64,000 nucleotides of DNA from Oscillospiraceae bacterium. Its GTDB lineage: Bacteria; Bacillota; Clostridia; Oscillospirales; Ruminococcaceae. The translations under genes and the position numbers were made by a program. The stretch covers positions 1-64,000 of the forward strand of contig JAQXIW010000024.1 in assembly GCA_029007985.1 (NCBI GenBank), read 5' to 3'. Below are positions 21,621 through 31,374 of the stretch, piece after piece (the first letter of the stretch is position 1; each line of letters opens with the position of its first letter). Below the pieces are notes generated by a model that was not told the DNA's origin, searched no databases, and saw only the letters and a list, made by a program, of their open reading frames with translations.

Positions 21621-24600
21621 ATGATACTGACCGAAATTAAAAGAACAGCCGAATTTATAAGGCTGGCAGAAAGCGTGGAAAATAGTAAAAAACCTATTGC
21701 GCTTTTCGGCCTGTCCGGGACGGCAAGGGCAGCGTATATAGCCGCGCTGAGCCGGGAGAGCGGCAAAACCGTTTTGGTGCTGACAAAGGACGAGCGCAGT
21801 GCAAACAGGCTGCTGGACGACATCGGCTTTTTTGAGAGCGATGCACAGATTTTTTCGCCGAGAGATTTAATGCTCAGGTCGGTGGAGGGCTTTTCAAGAG
21901 AGTACGAATACCGCCGCATACGCACGCTGGGCAATCTTGTCGGGAAAAACACTAAAATAGTAATAGCCCCAATCGAAGCGGCCATGATGTACACAATGCC
22001 GAGGGAAAAGTTTTTGCAAAACACTCTGACGGTTAAGGACACCGACAGCCTGGACAGAGACCGGTTTATACAAAAGCTTGTAAACGCCGGCTACACCCGC
22101 AGAGACACGGTCGAGGGCGCGGGTCAGTTTGCCGTCAGGGGCGACATCATAGATTTGTACACCCCGGATATGCCTTTGCCTGTGCGCATTGAGCTGTGGG
22201 GCGACGAGATAGACAGAATAAACACCTTTGAGCTCGATACCCAGCGCCGCATAGACAAAATAAATAAAGTGCACATCTCCCCGGTCAAAGAGGTGCTTTT
22301 CACCTCCTGTGACGAGGCGCTGTCGGCAATACACGATTTCAGACAGACGCTGGCGCCGAGGGCGAGGACGGCGTTTGACAACGCGACGGAAAAAGAGATA
22401 ATGACATTGGAAAGCGGCGTTATGCCGCAGAGCATGGATAAATACATATCCATGTGCTACAAAGAAAAAGCGACGGTCTTTGACTATTTGGACGACGCGT
22501 TGATTTTCGTCGACGAGCTTTCTGCCGTCAGAGAACGGGCGGACGATTTTCACGCCCGGCATTTGAGAGAAGTGCAAAACCTGTTTGAAGAGGGCGTTCT
22601 CTCAAAGGGCATGGAGGAATTTTACGCCCCGGCAAGCTATATAATGAAAAAATTCCTGCGGATGCCGACGGTGGTGTCTGAGGATTTTATGCGCAGCTTT
22701 GACGGTCTGCCGCTGTCGGATATGGTAAGCGTCGTGTGCAATTCGTCCTCCGCCTGGAACGGCGAATACAAGGTACTCGAAGAAGACTTAAACGAGATGA
22801 CGGCTCTGGGGTACAGGATTTGTATTCTCGCCGGCACGGAAAAGGCGGCGCAGACTCTGGCAAACGATTTGTCGGATATGAATTTCAAGGCCTCTTTTGT
22901 AAAAAAAGACGGCGCTGTTGGCACCGGCAGCATAGTTGTGCGGGCGGGCAGAACCCACGGCGGTTTTGTTTTGCCGCAAAGCAAAATAGCCCTGATAACA
23001 GGCCAAAAACAAAATGTCGGCGCCGTGAAAAAGCCCCGGAAAAGAAGCAGAGACGCCATCACTTCGATAGAGCAACTATCAAAGGGCGACTATGTGGTAC
23101 ATCAGAATTACGGCATAGGCATTTACATGGGCATAGAGTCGGTGACGATGTCCGGCGTGACAAAGGACTATCTGTACATAAAATACGACGGCACCGACAG
23201 CATTTATGTTCCGGTTACCCAGCTGGATTTGATATCCGGATATTCCTATTCCGGCGATACGGAAAAGGTTTCCCTGTCAAAACTTGGCACGGAGACCTGG
23301 AAAAAGCAAAAGGCAAGGGCGAAAAAAGCCACCGAAGAGATGGCGAAAGAGCTGATAGAACTGTACGCAAAAAGAGAAAAGGCAAAGGGCTTTGCCTTTG
23401 AGCCGGACACCGAGTGGCAGAGAGATTTTGAAGCCCGATTTATGTACGAAGAGACAGAAGACCAGCTCAGAGCCATAAACGAAATAAAAAGAGACATGGA
23501 ATCCCCTCACCCGATGGAGAGGCTTTTGTGCGGCGATGTGGGCGTAGGCAAAACCGAGGTCGCCCTGCGCGCGGCTTTCAAAGCGGTCATGAGCGGCAAA
23601 CAGGTGGCGATTCTGGTACCGACCACCGTTTTGGCGTGGCAGCACTACGAGACGCTGCTGCAGAGAATGAGTAATTTCCCTGTCAATATACAGATGCTGT
23701 CCCGCTTCCGCTCGGCAAAGCAGCGACGGGCGACGGTGAGAGATATAAACGACGGCGTTGCCGACATTGTCGTGGGTACACATTCTCTCATACAAAAAAA
23801 TGTCAAATTCAAAAACCTGGGGCTTTTGATTATAGACGAGGAGCAGAGATTCGGCGTCGCCCACAAGGAAAAACTGGTCGAGAGCTTTAACGGAATAGAT
23901 GTGCTGACACTTTCCGCCACGCCGATACCGAGGACTCTCTCAATGGCTCTCAACGGCATAAGGGATATGTCCTCGATGGAGCAGCCGCCTGTGGACAGAA
24001 TACCTATCGAGACATACGTTTCGGAATTCAACACAGGCATCATCGCCTCGGCTCTCAACAAAGAGCTGAACAGGGGCGGCCAGTGCTACTATCTGCACAA
24101 CCGTGTTGAGACGATAGATTTGTGCGCGCGGAAAGTACAGAAAATGTGCCCGGACGCGAGAATAGGCGTCGCCCACGGCCAGATGAGCGAGGAGGCTCTG
24201 TCTTCGGTGTGGCGGGCGCTGAAAAACGGCGACATAGATATTCTTGTCTGCACCACCATAATAGAAACCGGGGTAGACGTGCCGAACTGCAACACCCTCG
24301 TCATAGAGGACGCGGACAGAATGGGCTTGGCACAGCTGTATCAGATAAGGGGCAGAGTGGGGCGTTCCACACGAAAAGCCTACGCCTATTTCACATTCCG
24401 CAAAGACAAGGTGCTGAACGAAGTGGCGATAAAGAGGCTGAACGCCATAAAGGAATTCACCTCCTTCGGCTCGGGTTACAGAATAGCCATGAGGGATTTG
24501 CAAATCAGGGGCGCCGGCTCTGTTTTGGGCAAAACCCAGTCCGGTTTTATGACAAGTATCGGTTATGAGCTGTACATAAAATTGCTCAATCAGGCGATAG

Positions 24601-25124
24601 CCGTGATGAAGGGCGAGCCGCTGAAACGGGAAAAGAGCGACTGCGTGATAGATGTGACGGTGGACGCCTTTATACCGGAAAGCTACATAAGCTCGACGGA
24701 AAACAGAATCGAGGCGTACAAGCGAATAGCCGCTTTGGAGACCGACGATGATATAAGCGACATATTAGACGAGCTGCAGGACAGATACGGCGATGTGCCG
24801 CAGTCGGTTTTGGGGCTTATCGACATTTCGGTTCTGCGCGTTGCTGCGGCGGCAATCGGCGTGACGGAGATATCCCAGCGCAAAAATCTGATGATGTTTT
24901 ATTCCGACAACTACACACGGGTAAATATGGCGGGATTTCTCAAAAGCGCGGCGGCGGCAAAATACAAAATCGGCGCCGTCAATTCGCCGAGAGCCTATAT
25001 ATCCGTACAGGTGGCGGACGGCTCAAAGCCTATTGACATAATGAAAACCACACTGAAAATGCTGAAAGATAACTTGAAAGAGCAGCCGCAGACCGCTAAA
25101 GACGGCGGAAAAACAGACAATTGA
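21621..25124 (+). CDS. mfd: Transcription-repair coupling factor
   Basis: 1167 aa, full length. It removes RNA polymerase stalled at DNA lesions and recruits UvrA. In order: UvrB-like N-terminal region (1-340), the CarD-like RNA-polymerase-interacting domain starting LSKGDYVVHQNYGIGIY (about 485), and an SF2 translocase with Walker A GDVGVGKTE (about 637). Then come IIDEEQRFGVAHKEKL (about 736), LSATPIPRTLSMAL and the TRCF C-terminal domain from about 1000. Intact throughout. Confidence 0.97.
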   Translation: MILTEIKRTAEFIRLAESVENSKKPIALFGLSGTARAAYIAALSRESGKTVLVLTKDERSANRLLDDIGFFESDAQIFSPRDLMLRSVEGFSREYEYRRIRTLGNLVGKNTKIVIAPIEAAMMYTMPREKFLQNTLTVKDTDSLDRDRFIQKLVNAGYTRRDTVEGAGQFAVRGDIIDLYTPDMPLPVRIELWGDEIDRINTFELDTQRRIDKINKVHISPVKEVLFTSCDEALSAIHDFRQTLAPRARTAFDNATEKEIMTLESGVMPQSMDKYISMCYKEKATVFDYLDDALIFVDELSAVRERADDFHARHLREVQNLFEEGVLSKGMEEFYAPASYIMKKFLRMPTVVSEDFMRSFDGLPLSDMVSVVCNSSSAWNGEYKVLEEDLNEMTALGYRICILAGTEKAAQTLANDLSDMNFKASFVKKDGAVGTGSIVVRAGRTHGGFVLPQSKIALITGQKQNVGAVKKPRKRSRDAITSIEQLSKGDYVVHQNYGIGIYMGIESVTMSGVTKDYLYIKYDGTDSIYVPVTQLDLISGYSYSGDTEKVSLSKLGTETWKKQKARAKKATEEMAKELIELYAKREKAKGFAFEPDTEWQRDFEARFMYEETEDQLRAINEIKRDMESPHPMERLLCGDVGVGKTEVALRAAFKAVMSGKQVAILVPTTVLAWQHYETLLQRMSNFPVNIQMLSRFRSAKQRRATVRDINDGVADIVVGTHSLIQKNVKFKNLGLLIIDEEQRFGVAHKEKLVESFNGIDVLTLSATPIPRTLSMALNGIRDMSSMEQPPVDRIPIETYVSEFNTGIIASALNKELNRGGQCYYLHNRVETIDLCARKVQKMCPDARIGVAHGQMSEEALSSVWRALKNGDIDILVCTTIIETGVDVPNCNTLVIEDADRMGLAQLYQIRGRVGRSTRKAYAYFTFRKDKVLNEVAIKRLNAIKEFTSFGSGYRIAMRDLQIRGAGSVLGKTQSGFMTSIGYELYIKLLNQAIAVMKGEPLKREKSDCVIDVTVDAFIPESYISSTENRIEAYKRIAALETDDDISDILDELQDRYGDVPQSVLGLIDISVLRVAAAAIGVTEISQRKNLMMFYSDNYTRVNMAGFLKSAAAAKYKIGAVNSPRAYISVQVADGSKPIDIMKTTLKMLKDNLKEQPQTAKDGGKTDN

Positions 25125-25134
25125 TATACAAAGG

Positions 25135-25166
25135 AAAACCGACCTTTTTACAGGTCGGTTTTGTTT
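25135..25166 (+). terminator. Terminator of mfd
   Basis: AAAACCGACC/GGTCGGTTTT perfect 10-bp stem, then TTTTGTTTT-type flank, 11 bases past the mfd stop. Confidence 0.85.
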
Positions 25167-25322
25167 TCGGCCGATTAGGCCGCCTTTTTATTTGCCGTGT
25201 CGCCGAAGCTGCGGCAATATTAAGGAGGAGCTACATTGTATAATTTAATCTGTTTTGCCCGATAAATTATCTCACCGGTCGGATTCGTCTGTTCTTTTTC
25301 TCAAAAACACGGCGACGCCTTT

Positions 25323-25356
25323 GAAAAAACAAAACCGGCTCGGTGAGCCGGTGTTT
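25323..25356 (-). terminator. Terminator of the sufCB unit
   Basis: On the minus strand ACCGGCTC-ACC-GAGCCGGT followed by TTTTGTTTTTTC, about 40 bases past the sufB-like stop. Confidence 0.85.
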
Positions 25357-25393
25357 TGAATATTCCGTTAAATGATTTCCGCATTATTTCGGC

Positions 25394-26323
25394 TTATTTC
25401 ATAAAGCCGGCGATAATCCGATCCTCCGCCTCTTTTTCCGTCAGGCCGAGAGTCATCAGTTTTGTCAGCTGTTCGCCCCGGATTTTGCCGATGGCGGCCT
25501 CGTGAATAAGGGACGCCTCGGTGTTGTTGGCGTGTATCTCCGGTATGGCGTCTACCCTGGCGTTGTCCATAATGATGGCGTCGCACTCGGTGTGGCCGTT
25601 GCAGGCGGCGTTGCCGTAAATGTTTGAGTAGTAGACCTGTTTTGAATCGTCGCGGGCTACGCTTCTGGAAACGACATGGGTGTGCGAGCCCTCGCCGTCC
25701 AGCTTTACATCAAAATATGTCTCGGCAAACTGTTTGCCGTGGGTGAAAATCTTTTCGCCTATTATGAGCGTGGCATTTTTGCCGACTACCGCCTCCGTTC
25801 TTCTCTTTGTGGAGTCCACGCCTTTAATCTGGATTGTCTCCATTTCCAGATATGCGCCTTCCTCGAGATAGCAGACCGTTACGGGATTCAGCACATTGTC
25901 GCCTGTGCCCTCGCCCTCTCCGTAGTGTTTTTCCACATATTTTACTTTGGAATTTTTACCGCAGTAGAATGTGTGTATGCCGTCGTGCTCGGTTTTTTGC
26001 TCGCCGCAGTTGTAAATGCCGCAGCCGGCGATGATGACGACATCGGCGCCCTCGCCGATGTGGAAATCGTTGTACACCATATCGTGCAGGCCGGATTCAG
26101 ACAGAATTACCGGGATGTGCACGGATTCGTTTTTCGTGCCCGGCTTTATGTAGATGTCTATGCCGTCCTTGTCGTCTTTTGTAACAATATCTATGTTTGC
26201 AGTTGTGTTTCTGTCCAGCTTTTGACCGTTTTGGCGTATGTTGTAGGCGCCGGTAGGCACTTTTTCCAAATCGGATATAGTCGACAGCATATTCATCTGC
26301 AAAGCGTCAAACTGAATTGCCAT
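25394..26323 (-). CDS. SufB/SmsB-like Fe-S cluster scaffold protein
   Basis: 309 aa, much shorter than SufB (about 470) and lacking the long N-terminal helical region. The core is the SufBD beta-helix. The C-terminal part has the conserved MDNARVDAIPEIHANNTEAS and LIHEAAIGKIRGEQL (about 275), including the His-Glu pair seen in SufB. It is three bases after a SufC ATPase, with no SufS, SufU or SufD around. This matches the two-gene SUF-like minimal system (SmsC-SmsB) of anaerobes, which builds Fe-S clusters for hydrogenase, NfnAB and similar proteins. A SufD annotation would be less fitting. Confidence 0.85.
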   Translation of the reverse strand: MAIQFDALQMNMLSTISDLEKVPTGAYNIRQNGQKLDRNTTANIDIVTKDDKDGIDIYIKPGTKNESVHIPVILSESGLHDMVYNDFHIGEGADVVIIAGCGIYNCGEQKTEHDGIHTFYCGKNSKVKYVEKHYGEGEGTGDNVLNPVTVCYLEEGAYLEMETIQIKGVDSTKRRTEAVVGKNATLIIGEKIFTHGKQFAETYFDVKLDGEGSHTHVVSRSVARDDSKQVYYSNIYGNAACNGHTECDAIIMDNARVDAIPEIHANNTEASLIHEAAIGKIRGEQLTKLMTLGLTEKEAEDRIIAGFMK

Positions 26324-26326
26324 ATT

Positions 26327-27046
26327 TTACTCCTTTATCTGTGGGCATGTCGTTGATTCGGTGAGAATCATTGGCATAATCTCTTCTTTTGTGCCGATGC
26401 TCTTAATCAGGCCGCCCTCAAGCAGAATGATTTTGTCGGCGATGTTGAGGATTCTCTCCTGGTGGGAAATGATGATGATGTTGCCGCCGATGTTTTCGTG
26501 CATCTGCTCAAAAACTCGGATAAGGCTTTTGAATGACCACAGGTCGATACCTGCCTCCGGCTCGTCAAACAGCGACAGCTTTGTGCCGCGGGCGAGAATC
26601 ATGGCTATTTCGATTCTCTTTAATTCGCCGCCGGACAGCGACGCGTCGACCTCGCGGTTGACATAATCTCTGGCGCAAAGACCGACTTCCGACAGGTAGT
26701 CGCAAGCCTTTGAAAATGTCAGTCTTTTTCCCCGAGCCATATTCAAAAGGTCTCTGACGGTTATTCCTTTGAAACGCACCGGAGCCTGAAAAGCAAAGCT
26801 TATGCCCCGTTTTGCCCTCTCGGTGATGTTCATATCCGTGATGTCAACGCCGTCGAGCAAAATTTTGCCCTCAGTCGGCGTGATGATGCCGGATATTATT
26901 TTTGCAAGGGTAGATTTGCCCGAGCCGTTAGGGCCGGTGATGACTACAAACCTGTCGTCAATCTGCAAATCAATGCCTTTTATGATTTCCTTTACGGAGC
27001 CGTCCGGGTCCGTGACGGAATATTTTATATTTTGTAATTCGAGCAT
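26327..27046 (-). CDS. sufC: SufC/SmsC-like ABC ATPase for Fe-S assembly
   Basis: 239 aa, one ABC ATPase domain. Walker A GPNGSGKSTLAKIISG is near residue 38, signature SLSGGELKRIEIAMILAR near 137, and Walker B LSLFDEPEAGIDLWSF near 158. The last is the SufC-specific form (DEPEAGID rather than DEPTxGLD). It is cytoplasmic and works with the SufB-like protein encoded three bases downstream. It is first in its transcription unit; the upstream 110 bases are AT-rich. Confidence 0.93.
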   Translation of the reverse strand: MLELQNIKYSVTDPDGSVKEIIKGIDLQIDDRFVVITGPNGSGKSTLAKIISGIITPTEGKILLDGVDITDMNITERAKRGISFAFQAPVRFKGITVRDLLNMARGKRLTFSKACDYLSEVGLCARDYVNREVDASLSGGELKRIEIAMILARGTKLSLFDEPEAGIDLWSFKSLIRVFEQMHENIGGNIIIISHQERILNIADKIILLEGGLIKSIGTKEEIMPMILTESTTCPQIKE

Positions 27047-27101
27047 ACTTTTATCTCCAAACTATCGTATGATTAGTTATTTCCATATCATATATTACAC
27101 T

Positions 27102-27126
27102 AAAAAGGTAGGTTTTTCAACCTACC
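27102..27126 (-). terminator. Terminator of dacF-pncB unit
   Basis: GGTAGGTT/AACCTACC perfect 8-bp stem with five T on the minus strand, 31 bases past the pncB stop. Confidence 0.8.
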
Positions 27127-27156
27127 CATTTGATTTTTTTATAAAATTTATGTGAA

Positions 27157-28623
27157 TTATTTGGTGTTGTTTTCCAAAAGCGCTCTCTGTTCCAGCCACA
27201 GCCGCTCGGACAGGTCAACATAGTAGGTATGAGGATATTCCAGGCGCTTTACCTCGTCCCACAGGGTGTCAATCTGCCGCATTGCGTAATCGCGGATATC
27301 GGAGAGTTTCGGGCAGTCGTAAACACATTCGCCCTTGTCAAAAATGCGCACCAGCATAGGCTTTATCGTCACATTTTCCAGAGTCTGTTTTTTCCACGGC
27401 TCCAGCGGTGAAAAGATGGTGATTGTATCTAAATCCGATACCGACGGCTCGTCCACCTTTGCGATGTAGTCCGCCAGGGCTTTGCCGGTCTCTTTTGAAT
27501 ATATGCGGTACCATTTCTTTCTGCCCGGAATGGTGATTTTTTCAAAGCTCTCGGAAATTTTGATTTTAGGTATGTACTCGCCGTCCTTTTTGATGGCTGC
27601 CAGCTTGTAAACGCCGCCCAGAACAGGGGATGTCCGGGAGGTGATGAGCTTTTCGCCGATGCCGAAGGAGTCTATTTTGGCGTCGTTGATCAGCAAATCT
27701 CGGATGATGTATTCGTCCAGAGAGTTGGAGGCAACAATTTTGCAATCCGGATAGCCCGCCTCATCCAAAACCACTCTCGCCTTTTTAGACAAATAGGCGA
27801 TGTCGCCGGAGTCTATTCTGACGCCGACAGGGCGTTTGCCCATAGGTTTCAGCACTTCGTCAAAGACCTTTATCGCGTTCGGCAGGCCGCTTTTGAGCAC
27901 ATTGTAAGTGTCTATCAAAAGCACGGTTGCGTCCGGATAGGTTTGGGCGTAGGTCTTGAACGCGTCGTATTCGCTGTCAAATGACTGTACCCAGCTGTGA
28001 GCCATTGTACCCGAAGCCGGTATGCCCATGTCTCTCTCCATCATCGTGTTGGAGGTGGACACGCAGCCGCCGATGTACGCGGCCCTCGAGCCGTAGTTTG
28101 CGGCGTCTACACCCTGGGCTCTGCGCGCGCCGAATTCCTGTATCGGTCTGCCCATGGCGGAGCGCACAATTCTGTTTGCCTTTGTGGCGATGAGCGTCTG
28201 ATGATTGAGAATTACCAGCAGAGCCGTCTCAATAAGCTGTGCCTGAACTATCGGGCCCTCAATCTCCACAAGAGGCTCTTTAGGGAAAATCGGTGTGCCC
28301 TCCGGCACAGCCCAAACATCACAGGCAAATTTGAAATTTCTCATATAGTCGAGAAATTCCTCGTCAAAGAGGTTTTTGCTTCTGAGATACTCGATGTCGT
28401 TGTCGTCAAAGCTCAGATTTTTAAGATAGTCCACAGCCTGTTCCAGACCGGCAAAGAGAGCAAAACCGCCGTTGTCCGGCACTTTGCGGAAGAACACATC
28501 AAACACTGCTGTCGTGTCCTTCATTCCGTTTTTCAAAAAGCCGTTTGCCATTGTCAGCTCGTAAAAGTCTGTCAGAATTGACAGATTTCTCGGGTCGGAT
28601 ACTTCAAACTTGCTGTTCTTCAT
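27157..28623 (-). CDS. pncB: Nicotinate phosphoribosyltransferase
   Basis: 488 aa, typical of the bacterial long form. It converts nicotinate and PRPP (with ATP) to nicotinate mononucleotide, the salvage entry to NAD. The N-terminus LSILTDFYELTMANGF is a family hallmark, followed by FGARRAQGVDAANYGSRAAY and GTMAHSWVQSF. The PRPP/Mg site VGVRIDSGDIAYLSKKAR is near 277. Its start overlaps the upstream gene by 20 bases. It complements nadK and nnrD elsewhere in the window. Confidence 0.95.
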   Translation of the reverse strand: MKNSKFEVSDPRNLSILTDFYELTMANGFLKNGMKDTTAVFDVFFRKVPDNGGFALFAGLEQAVDYLKNLSFDDNDIEYLRSKNLFDEEFLDYMRNFKFACDVWAVPEGTPIFPKEPLVEIEGPIVQAQLIETALLVILNHQTLIATKANRIVRSAMGRPIQEFGARRAQGVDAANYGSRAAYIGGCVSTSNTMMERDMGIPASGTMAHSWVQSFDSEYDAFKTYAQTYPDATVLLIDTYNVLKSGLPNAIKVFDEVLKPMGKRPVGVRIDSGDIAYLSKKARVVLDEAGYPDCKIVASNSLDEYIIRDLLINDAKIDSFGIGEKLITSRTSPVLGGVYKLAAIKKDGEYIPKIKISESFEKITIPGRKKWYRIYSKETGKALADYIAKVDEPSVSDLDTITIFSPLEPWKKQTLENVTIKPMLVRIFDKGECVYDCPKLSDIRDYAMRQIDTLWDEVKRLEYPHTYYVDLSERLWLEQRALLENNTK

Positions 28624-29137
28624 ATTTGTAGTCCTTTATTTCTCCTTCATATACTGTCTTCCAGCCCAATTTCAAAAAGTCCTCGGGCTGAACGAAAATC
28701 AATTCCTTGTCAAAGCTGACAATATCTTTCAGCATTGTCGCCACGAAAACCGAACAGACATATTTGTTGCCGTTTTCGTATTCTCTGTTCACCGTCATAT
28801 AGAGAGCCTGGTCGATGCCATATTTATATTTTTTCGGCTCGGCTATGAAAGGCGTCAATCTCTGTACAATGAGGCTGAACTGCTCGTCGGTGACCTCGCC
28901 CTCCAGCACCTTTATCGGAATGTCCGGGTGCAGAGCGTAAAAGCCTTTGTTCCTGTGCTCGATTACAAAGCCTGCCGGCAGGGCGTATTTTGGGTATCGT
29001 CTGCCGAAGGAGAAAAAATTGTCCAGCGATGAATCCAAAGACAGCGACGAATGGTTATAGTATTTTTTTGTTACAAGTCGTATCGCCTTTGCCATTGCCG
29101 TCTGAGAGCGGCTGAGCACAATGTATATTTTTTTCAA
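28604..29137 (-). CDS. Permuted-papain-fold-like hypothetical protein
   Basis: 177 aa from a TTG at 29137, chosen because GGAG stands 8 bases upstream; the longer frame reads back into dacF and looks unnatural. It opens KKIYIVLSRSQTAMAKAIRL, then has YNHSSLSLDSSL with a conserved His and FSFGRR, and later KYVCSVFVATML with a Cys. A His before a Cys in these contexts resembles the YiiX/NlpC-like permuted papain proteins of Firmicutes. Catalysis is not proven. It starts 3 bases from the dacF stop and overlaps pncB. Confidence 0.6.
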   Translation of the reverse strand: MKKIYIVLSRSQTAMAKAIRLVTKKYYNHSSLSLDSSLDNFFSFGRRYPKYALPAGFVIEHRNKGFYALHPDIPIKVLEGEVTDEQFSLIVQRLTPFIAEPKKYKYGIDQALYMTVNREYENGNKYVCSVFVATMLKDIVSFDKELIFVQPEDFLKLGWKTVYEGEIKDYKYEEQQV

Positions 29138-29139
29138 AA

Positions 29140-30468
29140 TTATCTCCTTCTTCTTATCTTTTGCTTTTTGTCGTTTCTCTTGTTGACAATCACCAGCATA
29201 ACAAGATACAGAGCTATCAGCACGGCGGAAACGCATAAAACCGTGCGGAAATACAGCGACGAATACGCCTCTTGGAATTTGCCCACAACCAGCATGAGCA
29301 GGCTGCGGTCCACATTTTCGTGTACTTTCAAATCCGATGTGCCGACAAGGCTGTTGCCCAGATAGTATTCCACCGTGCCCACGGTGTCGCCCTCGGAAAG
29401 CGGCGCGTCTACATATTTCGGCAGATTGTATTTTTTCAAAAATGTGCTCTCGTCGGCGCTGTTAGGCAAGATAGCCTTTACCGGCGTGTCCGCGTAAAGC
29501 AGTACCTTGTCGGTCTCCTTTGAATACCTGACGGCGACCTCCGTCACCGGCAATTCCGATGTGTTTGCCTGTCTCAGTGAATAGTTTTCAAAAAAGTAGT
29601 CCATAATTTGCGCCGTCGATACAAATGCAGCGTATTTGTCGCCGGTGTTGTCTGCCCCGATTACGACGCATATATACTTTTCCTCGTTGTTTTCACAGAG
29701 CGACACGAAGTTATGGCCTATTTCCGGCAGAGAGCCTGTCTTCATTCCGCGCACATAATCGCGGTAATAAGGCGAGGAGGCGTTCTGCATTTTGACGGTG
29801 GACAGAATATAGTACGGCGTGGCGTGTTTTTTATTCGCCGGCAATTCATATCTTGTCTTTGTCACGATGTCCATAAAGCCCTCCGTCTCGTAACAGGCTT
29901 TTGCAATAAGGTACATATCGTAGGCGGAGGTATAGTGGTTGTCGGTGAAAAGACCGTGCACATTTGTGAAATTCGTATTTGTACAGCCCAGCTTTTTCGC
30001 CTCGCTGTTCATTATCATAAGGAAGTTGTCGATGTTGCCGTTGCCTATGTAGTAAGCGAGTATGCTAGCCGCCTCGTTTGCCGACGGCAGCAGCAAAGCG
30101 TACAGCAGCCGGCGGGCGGACAACACCTCACCCTGTCTTATATCGGCGGTGGAGGAGTTGAGGCCGTACAGCTCGTCGTAAATCACATTCGGCGCGGTTA
30201 TCATCGTACCGTCCAAATCGTCAATATATTTCATCGCGACATACGCCGTCATCAGCTTTGTCAGAGAAGCCGGGATGAGCTTATCCTGTGAATTTTTTTC
30301 AAAAATGACCTCACCCGTGTCAAGACTGACCACGATATACGCTCTGGCATTTACATCGAAATCCAATTCGTATCTGGCGCCGTTATCGGCGGACACGGAA
30401 AAAGCGGAAATCTGAAATAATATAATAAAGCACATTGCCGCGCTCAAAAAGCGTTTAAGTAATTTCAT
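29140..30468 (-). CDS. dacF: D-alanyl-D-alanine carboxypeptidase (DacF/DacA type)
   Basis: 442 aa with a signal peptide (residues 1-27, cut after SVSA) and a C-terminal membrane helix (about 408-428) followed by KKQKIRRRR. It trims the terminal D-Ala of peptidoglycan stem peptides. The penicillin-binding triad is clear: SLTK (about 67), SAN (about 126) and KTG (about 241). A C-terminal PBP5-like domain follows. It sits outside the cell, tethered at its C-terminus. First gene of the unit with the papain-like protein and pncB. Confidence 0.94.
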   Translation of the reverse strand: MKLLKRFLSAAMCFIILFQISAFSVSADNGARYELDFDVNARAYIVVSLDTGEVIFEKNSQDKLIPASLTKLMTAYVAMKYIDDLDGTMITAPNVIYDELYGLNSSTADIRQGEVLSARRLLYALLLPSANEAASILAYYIGNGNIDNFLMIMNSEAKKLGCTNTNFTNVHGLFTDNHYTSAYDMYLIAKACYETEGFMDIVTKTRYELPANKKHATPYYILSTVKMQNASSPYYRDYVRGMKTGSLPEIGHNFVSLCENNEEKYICVVIGADNTGDKYAAFVSTAQIMDYFFENYSLRQANTSELPVTEVAVRYSKETDKVLLYADTPVKAILPNSADESTFLKKYNLPKYVDAPLSEGDTVGTVEYYLGNSLVGTSDLKVHENVDRSLLMLVVGKFQEAYSSLYFRTVLCVSAVLIALYLVMLVIVNKRNDKKQKIRRRR

Positions 30469-30591
30469 ATAGACATTGCCCTTGGTTTTAAGTATAATAA
30501 GTGTTGTATTATATTATATCATAATGCAGATATAATTCTATCAAAAAAATGTGATAATATTTTAACAGTTTATAAATTTAGGACGGTAAAA

Positions 30592-31242
30592 ATGGTATAC
30601 ATCACCGCTGACACCCACGGCGAACTGAGCCGACTGACAGACAGAGAATTGAAAAAAATAAAAATCGGCGACACCCTGATAATTTTGGGGGATTTCGGCT
30701 ATCTGTGGGGCGATGAAAAGACGGTTGAAAAAAACCTGAAAAAAATATCAAAACTTCCCTTTAAGACGGTGTTTATCGACGGATACAACGACGATATGAA
30801 TGTCATTCGCCGCTATCCGCCCGCTGTTTTTCACGGCGCAAAGGCGAGAGAGATAGTAAAAAACAAGCTGTTTTATGTCGAGAGAGGCGAAACAGCCGTC
30901 ATCGACGACTGCAAAATACTGTTTTTCGGCGGACGGGACGACCCGGACGACGACTGTTTCAGCGATTTTGTGCCGACCGAGGCAGATTTTGAAAACCGGC
31001 TGGAAAATCTGGCAAAGTGCGGAAACAAAACAGACTACATACTGACCCATTCGCCGAGCGGCGCCACAGAGAGATTTATAAATCAAACCGGCGTCCGCGG
31101 CGGCAACACAAGGGATTTTTTAGACAGGCTGCGGACAGTATGCGAATACAAAAAATGGTATTTCGGCTGCATTCACAAGGACAAATACATTTCGTCAAAG
31201 TGTCAAGCCGTATTTGAAAACATAATAAAATTAGGGGAATAA
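30592..31242 (+). CDS. Calcineurin-like metallophosphoesterase, degenerate site
   Basis: 216 aa. It has the phosphoesterase blocks in order: DTHGE (residues 6-10), GDFGYLWG (about 33), GYNDD (about 63), YILTHSPS (about 148) and FGCIHKDK (about 195). In active members the third block is GNH[DE] and the last GHxH; here the first His is replaced (GYND) and the last reads GCIH. Activity may therefore be altered or lost. Monocistronic and divergent from dacF. Substrate unknown. Confidence 0.75.
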   Translation: MVYITADTHGELSRLTDRELKKIKIGDTLIILGDFGYLWGDEKTVEKNLKKISKLPFKTVFIDGYNDDMNVIRRYPPAVFHGAKAREIVKNKLFYVERGETAVIDDCKILFFGGRDDPDDDCFSDFVPTEADFENRLENLAKCGNKTDYILTHSPSGATERFINQTGVRGGNTRDFLDRLRTVCEYKKWYFGCIHKDKYISSKCQAVFENIIKLGE

Positions 31243-31374
31243 CAATTTACGGCACAGCCCCGGGCGGTCACGACAGCGGCCGCTTTTTTTTCGCATAAAA
31301 CCGAATGCTGACGGCGCATATTGCCGACCCGTAAACCGCCCATTATGCCATACTTTTCAAAAAAGCGGAAAAAT

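Noticed and set aside
31264..31295. Terminator after the phosphoesterase
   Set aside because: T run is good but the GCGG/GCGGCCGC pairing is weak and ambiguous.
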